Below the pieces are notes generated by a model, which was not told the DNA's origin, ran no database searches, and saw only the letters and a list, made by a program, of their open reading frames with translations. Positions 7,883-16,189 of a DNA stretch of 33,055 nucleotides are shown in pieces. The translations under genes and the position numbers were made by a program. Source of the stretch: Nonomuraea lactucae (GTDB taxonomy: Bacteria > Actinomycetota > Actinomycetes > Streptosporangiales > Streptosporangiaceae). The stretch covers positions 1-33,055 of the forward strand of contig NZ_QNFZ01000068.1 in NCBI RefSeq assembly GCF_003313395.1, written 5' to 3'. Positions within the stretch are counted from its first letter, which is position 1. Each line of letters starts with the position of its first letter.

Positions 7883-8856
7883 GCAGCGCTCGTCACGACG
7901 TCGCCACCCCCGAGCCGCCGCGAGTCGAGGAGGTCAGCGACGGCGTCTTCGCCTACATCCAGCCCGACGGGAGCTGGTGGATCAACAACACCGGGTTCCT
8001 GGCCGGGCGGCGCGGCGTGATCAGCGTCGACGCCTGTTCGACGGCCCGCCGTACCCGCGCCTATCTCGACACGATCGCCAAGGTCACCCCTCAGCCGGTG
8101 CGCACGCTGATCAACACACACCATCACGGCGACCACACCTTCGGCAACCATCTGTTCGCCGGCGCCACGATCGTCGGCCACGAGGCCACCAGGACCGGCA
8201 TCCTCGAGTGGGGCGAGCCGAGATCGGCACCCCACTGGACCGATGTCGAGTGGGGCGACGTGGTTCTGGAGCCGCCGTTCCTCACCTACACCGACGGGGT
8301 GACCCTGTGGTGCGACGAGCTGCGCGCCGAGGTACGCCACGTCGGCCTGCCCGCCCACACCACGAACGACTCGATCGTCTGGCTGCCCGAGCGCAAGCTG
8401 CTCTTCAGCGGCGACCTGCTGTTCAACGGCGGCACCCCCTTCCTGGTCCAGGGCTCGGTGGCCGGGGCCATCCAGGTCCTGGAGGAGGTCGTCCGGCCGC
8501 TGGGAGCGGAGACCATCGTGCCCGGACACGGCGCGGTGAGCGGGCCCGGCCTCATCGACGACGTCCTCGGCTACCTGCGGTTCGTCCAGGACGCCGCCCT
8601 TGACGGTCGCGCGGCCGGGCTCACGCCGCTGGAGACCGCCCGCGAACTGGACCTGGGCCCGTACTCCGACCTGCTCGATCCCGAGCGCATCGTCGGCAAC
8701 CTGCACCGCGCCTACGCCGAGCTCGCAGGCGGCGAGCGCGTCGACGTCGGGTTCGTCGACGTCGAGCCCGGAGGCGGTGGGCGCGTCGACGTAGCCGCCG
8801 CTCTCGACGACATGGTCGCCTACAACGGCGGCCACCCTCTCACCTGTCTCGCCTGA
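7879..8856 (+). CDS. Metallo-beta-lactamase-fold hydrolase
   Basis: 325 aa from GTG 7879, which overlaps the dioxygenase stop (GTGA) and indicates translational coupling. The zinc motif HxHxDH is H81-H83-D85-H86 in TLINTHHHGDHTFGN. Later ligands are suggested by VGLPAHTTND, LLFSGDLLFNGG and IVPGHGAVSG, in the order expected for the fold. The family hydrolyses lactones, thioesters, cyclic amides or similar bonds. In this operon it probably acts on a ring-cleavage product or on a lactone or lactam derived from it. The exact reaction cannot be read from sequence. The C-terminal about 60 residues (Arg/Val/Asp/Gly-rich) lie beyond the core fold. Confidence 0.85.
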   Translation: MSSARHDVATPEPPRVEEVSDGVFAYIQPDGSWWINNTGFLAGRRGVISVDACSTARRTRAYLDTIAKVTPQPVRTLINTHHHGDHTFGNHLFAGATIVGHEATRTGILEWGEPRSAPHWTDVEWGDVVLEPPFLTYTDGVTLWCDELRAEVRHVGLPAHTTNDSIVWLPERKLLFSGDLLFNGGTPFLVQGSVAGAIQVLEEVVRPLGAETIVPGHGAVSGPGLIDDVLGYLRFVQDAALDGRAAGLTPLETARELDLGPYSDLLDPERIVGNLHRAYAELAGGERVDVGFVDVEPGGGGRVDVAAALDDMVAYNGGHPLTCLA

Positions 8857-8873
8857 GCAACATGGGAGCCGCC

Positions 8874-9683
8874 ATGACCGCCACCATCACCGTCGCCCCG
8901 ACCGGTCCGATCGCCACCAAGGCGGACAATCCCGCGCTCCCCACCCAGCCGGAGGAGATCGCCGCCGCGGTTGCCGAGGGTTACCAGGCGGGCGCCGCCG
9001 TCGCCCACATCCACCTGCGCGACGAGCAGGACAACCCGACCGCCGACCTCGGCATCGCCCGGCGCACCATGGACCTGATCCAGGAGAGCTGCCCGATCCT
9101 CATCCAGCTCTCCACCGGCGTCGGCCTCGGCGTGCCGTTCGAGGAACGCGAGGCCCTGGTGGAGCTCCGGCCCCAGATGGCCACGCTCAACCCCTGCTCG
9201 ATGAGCTTCGGCGCCGGGGAGTTCCGCAACCCGCCGGACGCGGTCCGCCGCCTTGCCGGCCGGATGCTCGAACTCGGCGTCAAACCGGAGCTGGAGATCT
9301 ACGACACCGGCCACCTCGACGCCTGCTCGCGGCTACTGGAGGAGGGGCTGCTCGCCGAGCCGCTCCAGTTCAGCATCGTGCTCGGCGTGCGCGGCGGCAT
9401 GGCCGCGACGCCGCAGAACCTGATGACCATGGTCGACCGGTTGCCCGAAGGCGCGGCCTGGCAGGTGATCGCCATCGGCCGGGCCAACCTCGAACTCACC
9501 GCGATCGGCCTGGCCCTCGGCGGCAACGCCCGCGCCGGGCTGGAGGACACGCTCTACCTCCGCAAGGGCGAACTGTCCCCCGGCAGCACCCCACTCGTCC
9601 GCCGTGCCGTACGGCTGGCGCACGCGCTGGACCGTCCCGTCGCGAACGTCCACCAGGCCGCGGCCCAGCTCGCCCTGAACTGA
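8874..9683 (+). CDS. BKACE-family beta-keto acid cleavage enzyme (formerly DUF849)
   Basis: 269 aa from ATG 8874, chosen because GGGAG lies 6-7 nt upstream and the family starts this way; ATG 8862 would add four residues. The opening TITVAPTGPI...PTQPEEIA and the metal motif AHIHLRD (H45, H47) are typical of the family, as are STGVGLG, LELGVKPELEIYDTGHL and the late ARAGLEDTLYL segment with the conserved Glu. Characterised members, such as Kce of lysine fermentation, condense a beta-keto acid with acetyl-CoA and split it into acetoacetate and a new acyl-CoA, using a divalent metal. Its place after a ring-cleavage dioxygenase and hydrolases suggests that the ring fragment becomes a beta-keto acid which this enzyme feeds into CoA metabolism. 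The substrate is inferred, not shown. Confidence 0.88.
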   Translation: MTATITVAPTGPIATKADNPALPTQPEEIAAAVAEGYQAGAAVAHIHLRDEQDNPTADLGIARRTMDLIQESCPILIQLSTGVGLGVPFEEREALVELRPQMATLNPCSMSFGAGEFRNPPDAVRRLAGRMLELGVKPELEIYDTGHLDACSRLLEEGLLAEPLQFSIVLGVRGGMAATPQNLMTMVDRLPEGAAWQVIAIGRANLELTAIGLALGGNARAGLEDTLYLRKGELSPGSTPLVRRAVRLAHALDRPVANVHQAAAQLALN

Positions 9684-9698
9684 CCAAGGAGCAACACC

Positions 9699-10841
9699 GT
9701 GTTCGAGATCTTCCCCGGCAACTACGTCTGGAATCTGTCGGTCAACATCGCGCTGAACACCGGCGGTCACATCAGCGAGATCGCCGAGGCCTGCGCACCG
9801 CTCCTGGAGGCGGCCCAGGCCGGGGAGGACGCCGGCACCGAGCTCTTCCTCCGCTCCTGGACCGCCCTGGCCGACCGCCTGGTCGAGCTCGCCGAGGAGG
9901 ACGAAGCCGCCGGGCACCCGCTCACCGCCGCCGCCAGGTACTACCGGGCCTCGGTGTACTACCTGACCGCCGAGAGGCTGCAGAGCCGGCACTACGCCCC
10001 CCGGTGGGACGCCTATCGCAAGATGCTCGACTCCTTTGACCGGGGCATCACCCTCGGCCGGCACAACTGCGCCAAGGTCGAGATCCCGTACGGGGACAGC
10101 AGCCTGCCGGGCCTGTTCGTCCGGGCCGAAGGGGTGAGCGGCAGGGCACCGTGCATGGTGCACTACAACGGCCTGGACAGCACGAAAGAGATGATCTACG
10201 GTTCCGGCATCGCCCACGAGCTGGCCAGGCGCGGCATCTCCAGCCTCATCGTCGACCACCCCGGCAGCGGCGAAGCGCTCCGGTTGCGCGGCCTGACCGG
10301 GCGGCACGACAGCGAGCACTGGTCCGCCGCCTGCGTCGACTGGCTGGAGCAGCGCGACGACGTCGACCGGGCGCGCATCGGCGTCATGGCCTGGTCGCTC
10401 GGCGGCTACTACGCTCCCCGCGCGGCCGCCTTCGAAAAGCGCTTCAGCCTCTGCGTCGCCTGGGGCGCCAACTACAACTGGGGCGAGCTCCAGAAGCGCC
10501 GGCTCGCCCGCGAGGGAGACCGGCCCGTCCCCCACTACTGGGACCACGTTCAGTGGGTCTTCGGCAAGCAGACCCTGGAGGAGTTCCTGGAGTTCGCCCC
10601 GAACATGAGCCTCGTCGGCGTCACCGATCAGATCACCGTGCCGTTCCTGATCACCCACGGCGTCAACGACCGGCAGATTCCCCGCGAATACGCCATCGCC
10701 CAGTACGAGACCGCCGTCAACAGCCCCAAACGCGAGCTCAAGTGGTTCACCGAGCGCGAGGGCGGCGTCGAACACGTCAGTGCCGACAACCTGCCCGCCG
10801 CCACCGGGTTCATCGCCGACTGGATCGCCGACACCATCTGA
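9699..10841 (+). CDS. Alpha/beta hydrolase of the DHPON-hydrolase/FrsA-like type
   Basis: 380 aa from GTG 9699, with AAGGAG at 9686-9691. An N-terminal helical region (about 1-120) precedes an alpha/beta-hydrolase core. The nucleophile is S233 in GVMAWSLGGYY; the likely acid and base are D324 (THGVNDRQIP) and H359 (GVEHVSADN). The helical N-terminus and core resemble 2,6-dihydroxypseudooxynicotine hydrolase of nicotine breakdown, which cleaves a C-C bond beside a ketone on a hydroxylated ring. Here it may cleave a ketone side chain before ring attack or a ring-opened diketone after it. It is the last gene of the four-gene unit, 15 nt after the BKACE gene and convergent with the LysE exporter. 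An ordinary esterase cannot be excluded. Confidence 0.82.
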   Translation: MFEIFPGNYVWNLSVNIALNTGGHISEIAEACAPLLEAAQAGEDAGTELFLRSWTALADRLVELAEEDEAAGHPLTAAARYYRASVYYLTAERLQSRHYAPRWDAYRKMLDSFDRGITLGRHNCAKVEIPYGDSSLPGLFVRAEGVSGRAPCMVHYNGLDSTKEMIYGSGIAHELARRGISSLIVDHPGSGEALRLRGLTGRHDSEHWSAACVDWLEQRDDVDRARIGVMAWSLGGYYAPRAAAFEKRFSLCVAWGANYNWGELQKRRLAREGDRPVPHYWDHVQWVFGKQTLEEFLEFAPNMSLVGVTDQITVPFLITHGVNDRQIPREYAIAQYETAVNSPKRELKWFTEREGGVEHVSADNLPAATGFIADWIADTI

Positions 10842-10877
10842 CCTACCGGTTACCGCCGGGATGTCACGGGAAGGGGC

Positions 10878-11510
10878 TCACCGCTCGACGGCGAGCTTCA
10901 CTCCCAGCCCTATGAAGACGCCACCGGTCGCCACGTCGATCCGGCGGCGCGCGGCCCGCCGGCGGCGCAGCCATCCCCCGATCCGCCCCGCGAGCACGCC
11001 CACCGTGCCGTCCACCAGGAACTCCAGCAGGATCAGGACCGCGCCGAGGATCGCGAACTGCAGCCACACCTGCCCCAGCCGCGGCTCGATGAACTGCGGG
11101 AGGAAGGCGATCGTGAACGTGACCATCTTCGGGTTGAGCAGGTTGGTCAGGAAGCCGCTGAGATAAGCCCGCCGGCCCGGCATCCCCCCACCCGCCGCGG
11201 GCGGCTCGGCCTCAGCGTCGTCGCGACGGCGGATCATCCGCACGCCGAGGTAGATCAGGTAGGCTCCGCCGACGACCCGCACCACCGTGAACGCGACCGG
11301 CGCCGCCTCGAACAGCGCCGCCAGCCCGGCGGCCGCCACGGCCACATGGATGGCCTCGCTCGTCGCCACTCCGGCCGTGGCCAACAGCCCGGCGCGCGGC
11401 CCGCCGCGCATCCCGCACCCCAGAACGAACAGCATGTCAGGCCCCGGAGTGATCATTGCGATCGCCGCGGTCAGGACGAACAGGACAAACAGCTTCAGAT
11501 CTACCGGCAT
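10878..11510 (-). CDS. LysE/RhtB-family amino acid exporter
   Basis: 210 aa with about six hydrophobic segments. Family marks are ITPGPDMLFVLGCGMRGG near residue 20, ATSEAIHVAVAAAGLAALF, and SGFLTNLLNPKMVTFTIAFL after a charged, Pro/Ala-rich loop. It should export amino acids or related small molecules across the membrane. ATG 11510 is preceded directly by a G run, so the ribosome site is poorly placed, but no better start is visible. It is convergent with the cluster 1 hydrolase and divergent from the DUF4287 gene. A role in exporting a catabolic by-product is possible but not shown. Confidence 0.88.
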   Translation of the reverse strand: MPVDLKLFVLFVLTAAIAMITPGPDMLFVLGCGMRGGPRAGLLATAGVATSEAIHVAVAAAGLAALFEAAPVAFTVVRVVGGAYLIYLGVRMIRRRDDAEAEPPAAGGGMPGRRAYLSGFLTNLLNPKMVTFTIAFLPQFIEPRLGQVWLQFAILGAVLILLEFLVDGTVGVLAGRIGGWLRRRRAARRRIDVATGGVFIGLGVKLAVER

Positions 11511-11618
11511 CCCCCGATCGTGCCACGAAGGGCGTCGAAAAGACGATCCTCAGCGGCCCTCATCCCCCGGCGGATCACGGCTAGCATGCTCCCTCACCGT
11601 CAGAACAGGAGGCACGAC

Positions 11619-11831
11619 ATGACCGAACCGGTGAAGGGACCCGCCAGCTACTTCCCCTCGATCGAGAAGAAGTACGGCCGCCCGATCGCGGAGTGGAAGG
11701 ACCTGATCCGCTCCTCGCCCCTGACCAAGCACTCCGAGCTCGTCTCCTGGCTCAAGACCGAGCACGGACTGGGGCACGGCCACGCCACCGCGCTCGTCGC
11801 GCACACCCTCGCCGAGGACCGCGGCGACTGA
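11619..11831 (+). CDS. DUF4287 domain-containing small protein
   Basis: 70 aa from ATG 11619 with a near-perfect AGGAGG at 11607-11612. The sequence shows the family pattern: YFPSIEKKYGRPIAEWKDLI, then LVSWLKTEHGLGHGHATALV. The function is unknown; members are small, soluble and widespread in actinobacteria, sometimes next to a DUF5655 domain. TAGCAT at 11582-11587 could be its -10 element. The gene marks the left edge of the mosaic accessory region, since integrase debris begins about 20 nt after the stop. Confidence 0.8.
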   Translation: MTEPVKGPASYFPSIEKKYGRPIAEWKDLIRSSPLTKHSELVSWLKTEHGLGHGHATALVAHTLAEDRGD

Positions 11832-11851
11832 GCTCCCGGACGACCACACGG

Positions 11852-11935
11852 TTCACCTCCCGCGTGAGCTTCGCCCACCTTCGTCTCCCTGCTCAGCGAC
11901 CACGCGGAGGTCCCCATCGAGAAGATCGCCATCTC
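11852..11935 (+). pseudogene. Tyrosine recombinase C-terminal fragment A
   Basis: The DNA encodes, across frameshifts, a decayed integrase tail (FTPRELRHTFVSLLS-like, then EVPIEKIA). It is closely similar to 25457-25543, sharing the blocks CGCGTGAGCTTCGCC and CCTTCGTCTCCCTGCTCA. A short deletion in the RELRHT region breaks the frame, and homology stops after GAAGATCGCCA. Both copies run in the plus direction. Confidence 0.65.
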
Positions 11936-12200
11936 ACGTTCCAGTCCGGGTGGGTCCGGCGGGGCCGGGGCGGTCACGTTCACCGACGTTGCGTCCTCGG
12001 TCTTTCTGCCAGCGAGAGCCTCCATCCCGGGGATCGAGCTGCCGAATTGTCGTCCACTCCCGGCTCGACGGCCCTCACGATCTCCCTGATGACCTCTTCT
12101 GTTGAGCGACAGGAGGCTGTGAGGCTGGCAGCATTCGCGACAAGACATGTCAGTAGCGCGTCCTCCTGCCTGACACGGGCGCATCCCGGCCCGGACGCGG
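11936..12200. other. Intergenic stretch with mobile-element debris
   Basis: No credible gene. It contains TCTGTTGAGCGACAGG at 12098-12113, repeated exactly at 14027-14042. The reverse complement of 12125-12157 matches 21119-21151 at roughly 27 of 32 positions (TACTGACA, TCTTGTCGCGAA and GCTGCCA blocks). These look like ends of an unrecognised element. Confidence 0.4.
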
Positions 12201-12237
12201 TGAGGTGGTCCGGGACGCTTCGGCCCGGACCACCTCA
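12201..12237 (-). terminator. Strong hairpin after the hemopexin-like gene
   Basis: Perfect 14-bp stem TGAGGTGGTCCGGG (12201-12214) / CCCGGACCACCTCA (12224-12237) with a 9-nt loop. It lies 30 nt beyond the stop of the minus-strand gene ending at 12267. There is no clear U-tract on either strand, which is common for actinobacterial terminators. Confidence 0.6.
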
Positions 12238-12266
12238 TTGAGTGGACGCGAGAGGTGGGTGCCCGA

Positions 12267-13046
12267 TCAGCCCGTGGTGCGCCAGGCGTTCAGGAACGGC
12301 CACTTGACGTCGAGATTCACCAGCTCAACAACCCTGCCTCTATCGCTGAAGATGATGCGTTCGTTGTCCTTGTAGTAACTGATCTTGGTCCCGCTGCTCT
12401 CGTATTCGATCGAGACGTCGTCGAGATCGCTGCGGAAGCGTTCGGGAAGGAACGCCTGGTCCGCAAGCGCCGAGGTGGGGATCCTGAAATCCAGGCCGAA
12501 GAAGAACGTGAAGAACCCGCCCCGTACCGCCAGGTGCTGTACCCGGGCGGTCGCGCCGCTTCCGACGTTGACGTCGCTGATGCCGTCGTAGGGGGTAGGA
12601 ATCGCGAAGGGCCCGGAGACGATGCCGGAGTCTTCGAAAATGATCGCCTGGTTGCCCTTGGTCCATGTGTGCCGCCAGCGGAAGCCGGGTCCGCTGAACG
12701 AGATCCCCGCCGCATCCACGTCGTGGGTGAACTGCTCGGGCAGGAACGGCCACTTCTGCGTGATCGACGTCGGTCCCTCGATGAGCCCGGAGTCGTTGAA
12801 GATCGCGTACTTGTCGCCGATCAACGCCATGTGCTTCCACACGTTCCGTTCGTTCACTGTGGTAACCGCGTCGAAGTCACGGAACGCCGACACGTCCGCA
12901 CGGTGCACCCCGGTTGAGGGAGCCGCCAGTGCGGATGTGGGTGCGGCGGCTCCCGCACCCATCACGGCGATGGCGGCCAGCAGGGATACCAACCTCCACC
13001 GTAGGGGCCGTGATCTTACGTGCTTCTTGTGCACTCTGCGCTCCAT
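12267..13046 (-). CDS. Secreted protein with hemopexin-like repeats
   Basis: 259 aa. The N-terminus has a twin-Arg-like basic stretch, then LVSLLAAIAVMGAGAAAPTSALA, a signal peptide likely cleaved near ALA-AP. The mature part has about four repeats of 45-55 residues with the pattern FLPExFxxDxDxxxIxx followed by Kxxxx-IIF-xDxG, for example KWPFLPEQFTHDVDAAGISF and NQAIIFEDSGIVSGP. This resembles hemopexin modules (FP-x-IDAAF, then FFKGxxYW), so a four-bladed propeller is likely. Such secreted proteins bind metals, haem or polymers, but no ligand is indicated. ATG 13046 has a weak ribosome site; GTG 13034 preceded by GGAGCGCAGA is an alternative. It stands alone inside the accessory region. 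Confidence 0.65.
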   Translation of the reverse strand: MERRVHKKHVRSRPLRWRLVSLLAAIAVMGAGAAAPTSALAAPSTGVHRADVSAFRDFDAVTTVNERNVWKHMALIGDKYAIFNDSGLIEGPTSITQKWPFLPEQFTHDVDAAGISFSGPGFRWRHTWTKGNQAIIFEDSGIVSGPFAIPTPYDGISDVNVGSGATARVQHLAVRGGFFTFFFGLDFRIPTSALADQAFLPERFRSDLDDVSIEYESSGTKISYYKDNERIIFSDRGRVVELVNLDVKWPFLNAWRTTG

Positions 13047-13304
13047 TCGTTCGGCCGATCTTTCCCGGCACGGTCAGGAGCCATTCGAGCGAAACCCTGA
13101 AGCAGGAGGGCGATATGAACCCCAATGCCACAGAAACAGGGTTCCTGACTCGTGCGGCTCGAAGCATGTTGCAAACGGACGAAGCGTAACTTCCGCCCAT
13201 AAGAGCAACAAGATCCAATTACGTCACATAAAGATCACATAAAGTGATCATGGCGGCCACCGGCAGGCACACCATCTCGCCCCAAAGGGCATCATGCCCC
13301 CTGT
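13047..13304. promoter_or_regulatory. Intergenic region with a GATCAC-N5-GTGATC palindrome
   Basis: Lower GC than its surroundings. A 6-5-6 inverted repeat GATCAC-ATAAA-GTGATC lies at 13233-13249, overlapping a short direct repeat (TCACATAAAGATCACATAAA). It looks like an operator or a small hairpin. It is 187 nt upstream of the hemopexin-like gene's start and beyond the 3' end of the gene at 13305. No gene is seen. Confidence 0.35.
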
Positions 13305-13776
13305 TCAGCGCGGCGAAGATGTCAGTTGGAAGCGCGGACTCAGCCTCCGGCGCGTTTCACGTGGAAGGCTCTTCTGCCGGAGTTCGTCAGCAATGACCCG
13401 GCTCAGGTACCTGAGTACTTCCGGTTCCCCTCGGTGGGGCGTCTCCATTTCGCGAAGCACCTGCTCGGCATAGTCACGCCGCATGCACTTCAGGACCCGC
13501 CATGCGATGGAGGGTTCGAGGCCCATCAGCAGCGTCCGCGCCTGCGAATGTGCGTAGAGGCCGCGCTTTTGCGGCCGCCTCGTGCCCAGCCGCTTCATCA
13601 GCAGCCCTGCTGTCCAACGCTGTGTAAGCCTTCATCTTCCGATACAGGTGATTTAGCTCCTGCTGTCGCTCTGAGCCAGATCGACGCCACTGGTAGATGG
13701 TGCCGGTGACAACCATGTGTCCCAGGCTGACGACCATCAAAGTCTTTTGCACAGTCCCCCACAGCTCGCCCCACAT
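13305..13776 (-). pseudogene. Small hypothetical membrane protein split by a frameshift
   Basis: Reading starts at ATG 13776 (MWGELWGTVQKTLMVVSLGH), with one hydrophobic segment and then a basic, helical part (QQELNHLYRKMKAYTALDS). Around 13600 the coding-like pattern moves to another frame (MKRLGTRRPQKRGLYAHSQA...), which continues as a helical segment ending at 13305 (LLMGLEPSIAWRVLKCMRRD, VLRYLSRVIADEL). Codon third-position bias supports the frame switch. The alternatives are two overlapping genes (13474-13776 and 13305-13598) or one gene of about 157 codons with a frameshift. No family is recognised. Confidence 0.35.
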
Positions 13777-13843
13777 GACGTTAGTTGCTTCCGCGATGAG
13801 CAGGGCGACTCCGATGGCGACAGGCCACGACCGGCTGACGGCA

Positions 13844-13859
13844 TATGACCAGTGTCATA
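13844..13859. promoter_or_regulatory. Operator-like palindrome TATGAC-CAGT-GTCATA
   Basis: Perfect 6-4-6 inverted repeat about 70 nt upstream of the small membrane gene on the minus strand. The geometry suits a dimeric TetR- or GntR-type repressor, but no such regulator is adjacent. Confidence 0.4.
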
Positions 13860-13880
13860 CAGCCGAAGACCACGTTCCCA

Positions 13881-13899
13881 CCGCCCCCGGCGGGGGCGG
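13881..13899. terminator. Short GC hairpin
   Basis: CCGCCCCC-GGC-GGGGGCGG forms a perfect 8-bp stem with a 3-nt loop and no U-tract. Function uncertain. Confidence 0.35.
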
Positions 13900-14048
13900 A
13901 CACGCCGTCCGCACAACGAGTGTGACCACATCACAACGACGAAGGCCCTTTCACCGAGCCGCCCTGCTGGCGACGACCGTGCGAGGACTGGAAGACCTCG
14001 ACGCCCCGCCGTATTAAGGCCATGCATCTGTTGAGCGACAGGCGAATG

Positions 14049-14747
14049 GGCTCTGGCGCTCATCTTGTTGCGGGGCCACTCGGGTTCGTGTCGCTCCCGC
14101 ATCGAGGTGCGCGGGTTGGCGATGCTGGTCCGCGTGCATAGATCAGGAGTTTGAGTTACTTCTGCCGCACCTTGCATCAGCCCGGGTGGAGTCCGTGCAG
14201 GGTGGAGGAAGGTGCGGTCGTGTTCACGGTCGGCTCGGCGATACCCGCGGCCACGTGCCCGAGCTGCGGCACGACGTCGGCCAGGACGCATGGCGGCTAC
14301 CGCCGGAGGCTGGCCGATCTGCCGATCTCCGGTCGCCCCGTGCGGATCGACGTCGGCGTTCGACGGTTCCGCTGCGATGATCCCGGATGTGGTGCGGCGA
14401 CGTTCGCCGAGCAGATACCCGGTCTGACCGCGCCGTTCGCGCGGCGCACTGCCGGGCTGACCGACCGCCTGGCCGCGATCGGGCTGGCGCTGGCCTGCCG
14501 CGCCGGATCCCGGCTGACCGCGAAGCTGGGCATGCCGGCCTGCCGAGACACGCTGATCCGACTGGTGCGCGCACTGCCCGAGCCGCCCGCGGCGGCGCCG
14601 ACGGTGATCGGGGTCGACGATTTCGCCCTGCGCAAGGGCGCCGTGTACGGAACTCTGATCATCGACATGCAGACCCACCGGCCGATCGACATCTTCCCCG
14701 GCCGCGACGCCGACACGCTGGCCGCATACCTCACCGGGGGTGACACG
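14049..14747 (+). mobile_element. ISL3-family element, left part (copy 1)
   Basis: The left end begins GGCTCTGGCGCT and is followed by 340 nt almost identical to copy 2 at 21157-21494 (about five differences by eye, including one inserted base). Copy 1 continues further into the transposase, to about 14747, where homology to any transposase stops. The right end is missing. The 16-nt repeat TCTGTTGAGCGACAGG lies directly before it. Confidence 0.75.
14151..14745 (+). pseudogene. ISL3 transposase, 3'-truncated
   Basis: About 198 residues remain. They show the ISL3 zinc-binding N-terminus ([20 protein letters not shown]; then [20 protein letters not shown]), the HTH region and the start of the catalytic domain with the first acidic residue ([32 protein letters not shown]). 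The remaining DDE domain, about half of a normal transposase, is absent. Near the start an extra A relative to copy 2 shifts the natural VESVRVEEG frame, so even the N-terminus is damaged. The frame then runs on into unrelated DNA. Confidence 0.8.
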
Positions 14748-14846
14748 TTGGCGGGACCGCTCCCGTCATCCGGGAGGCAGAACGCTCAAACGGACCGTAG
14801 CAAGCGGATCGCAGATCGTCTCAAGGTCGATCCAATCCGGACGAAC

Positions 14847-15699
14847 TCATGTTGTGGCGAGCTGCAGCGGCACCTTGGCCTCGCCCAGATGGGTGGCGGC
14901 CGAATGGCCCAGTTGGTGCGGGTCCAGGCCGAGGTGGGCTTCCATCAGGACACGCAGGCGGTCGTAGCCGAGGCGTGGCCGTCCGGTGTGCGGGCAGATG
15001 TACTCGGTTCCGGGGCGGCGGGCGGGGACGGGCCTGCGTTCTGCCAGGAACGGCGGCCCCCGCATGCGAACCGGCCCGTCGGGGTGACCCTCAGGCAGGC
15101 GCAGCAGCCGGGGCAGCAGGCGCGCGGTGCCAGCGTCCCAGTACACCCACTCGACGTCGCCGCCCTTGGAGCGCACCGGCGCCTTGCGGTTGTCCAGGTC
15201 GATCCTCGACGTTGAGGGAGAGAACCTCGGCGGCGCGGGCGGCGGTCTCGTACAGCATCCGGTAGAGGGTCTCGTCCCGCAGCGGGATGTCGCGGCGCGA
15301 CTGCAGCCGCTCGAGCGTGGTCTTGGCCACGGCCTTGGTGTGATCAACGTTCTCGCGGCGGCGCTCGGCCTCTGCAGAGACGGACGGCGCGGTCTATCTC
15401 TTCTTCGCGGTGCACCAGGTCAGCCAGGAGGCGATGGCGGCGCGGTTGCGGTTCCAGGTCGCTGGCGCGCACCCGCCCCACAGTGCGGTGAGCGCGTCGC
15501 CGATCTCGGTGTCGGCGACGTCGGCCAGGAGCCGGTCGCCTCCGCCGAGGGCGGCGATGGTGCGGTCGATCACCGAGGCGTAGGCGCGATGGGTGTTGGG
15601 GTTGGCCAGGCGGTGGGTGCCGAGGGACTCATCCGCGGCGTCGGCGAGCGTGATCGCGGTGCCGCGCAATGCGGTGACCTTCGAGACGGCTGCGCTCAC
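14847..15699 (-). pseudogene. Degraded tyrosine recombinase
   Basis: Pieces in successive frames on the minus strand form one integrase. The first is an N-terminal core-binding part (about 15699-15394: ANPNTHRAYASVIDRTIAAL, NRNRAAIASWLTWCTAKKR). After a stop and frameshift comes [29 protein letters not shown] (15330-15200), and after another shift [20 protein letters not shown] and the tail [20 protein letters not shown] (15190-14850). The catalytic HxxR motif reads HQLG, so the second catalytic Arg is lost. The last catalytic Tyr region is missing where the sequence meets ISL3 copy 1. It cannot encode an active enzyme. Confidence 0.75.
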
Positions 15700-16189
15700 C
15701 GGCGGCCGTCCGGCGCGAGGTTGCTACGGCGCTGCGGAGAGATCGAGGCGGTGCGAACCGGACCCGATCGCTGTTCCTGCGATGATGGCGGGAGCTGGCC
15801 CATATCCGCCATCCTCTGGCCTGACGGGCCGCCGGTCATCATCCCGAACGTGGCCGGACTTTTATCGGGTTCGCCGTCTTGACAAGGCGGAATCCGTACC
15901 CGAGTCTTGTCGTGAGTTCGCGCCGGCCGAAAACTGCGCCGGTCGCGGACGGCAACACCGGGCATCGAATTCGATCGTGTTGCGCGGCCATGGAGCAAGC
16001 CGCCCTCGATCATGACCGGCCCACGTTATTCAGGGGCCCTGGCGCCTGAATTCTCTTTTCCTTTCCGACGGCCTGCCGAGGCCGGCACGTGCGATGCCGT
16101 CGCATGCCGTCGTCCGTTTCCGCGACTGCCCGCGCGACGCGATATTCGCGCGTGCCCGCGCATCGCATCGAATTCTCGGAGAAAACCAA
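15700..16189. promoter_or_regulatory. 490-nt gene-free leader upstream of the MFS gene
   Basis: No credible gene. ATCGAATTCGAT, a perfect 12-bp palindrome, lies at 15964-15975. Its sequence GCATCGAATTC recurs at 16165-16175, just before the MFS ribosome site. The pair could be operator half-sites for a regulator of the transporter. Everything else in the stretch looks like scar sequence from the adjacent integrase remnant. Confidence 0.35.

Noticed and set aside
12255..12917. 220-codon plus-strand frame opposite the hemopexin-like gene
   Set aside because: Antisense shadow; the minus-strand frame has a signal peptide and internal repeats.
14760..14776. CTCCCG-N5-CGGGAG hairpin at the ISL3 copy 1 break
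   Set aside because: Short and without context; it may be chance and I could not link it to the right end of the element.
15696..16013. 105-codon minus-strand frame upstream of the MFS gene
   Set aside because: No family resemblance, no ribosome site and no coding bias; treated as intergenic.
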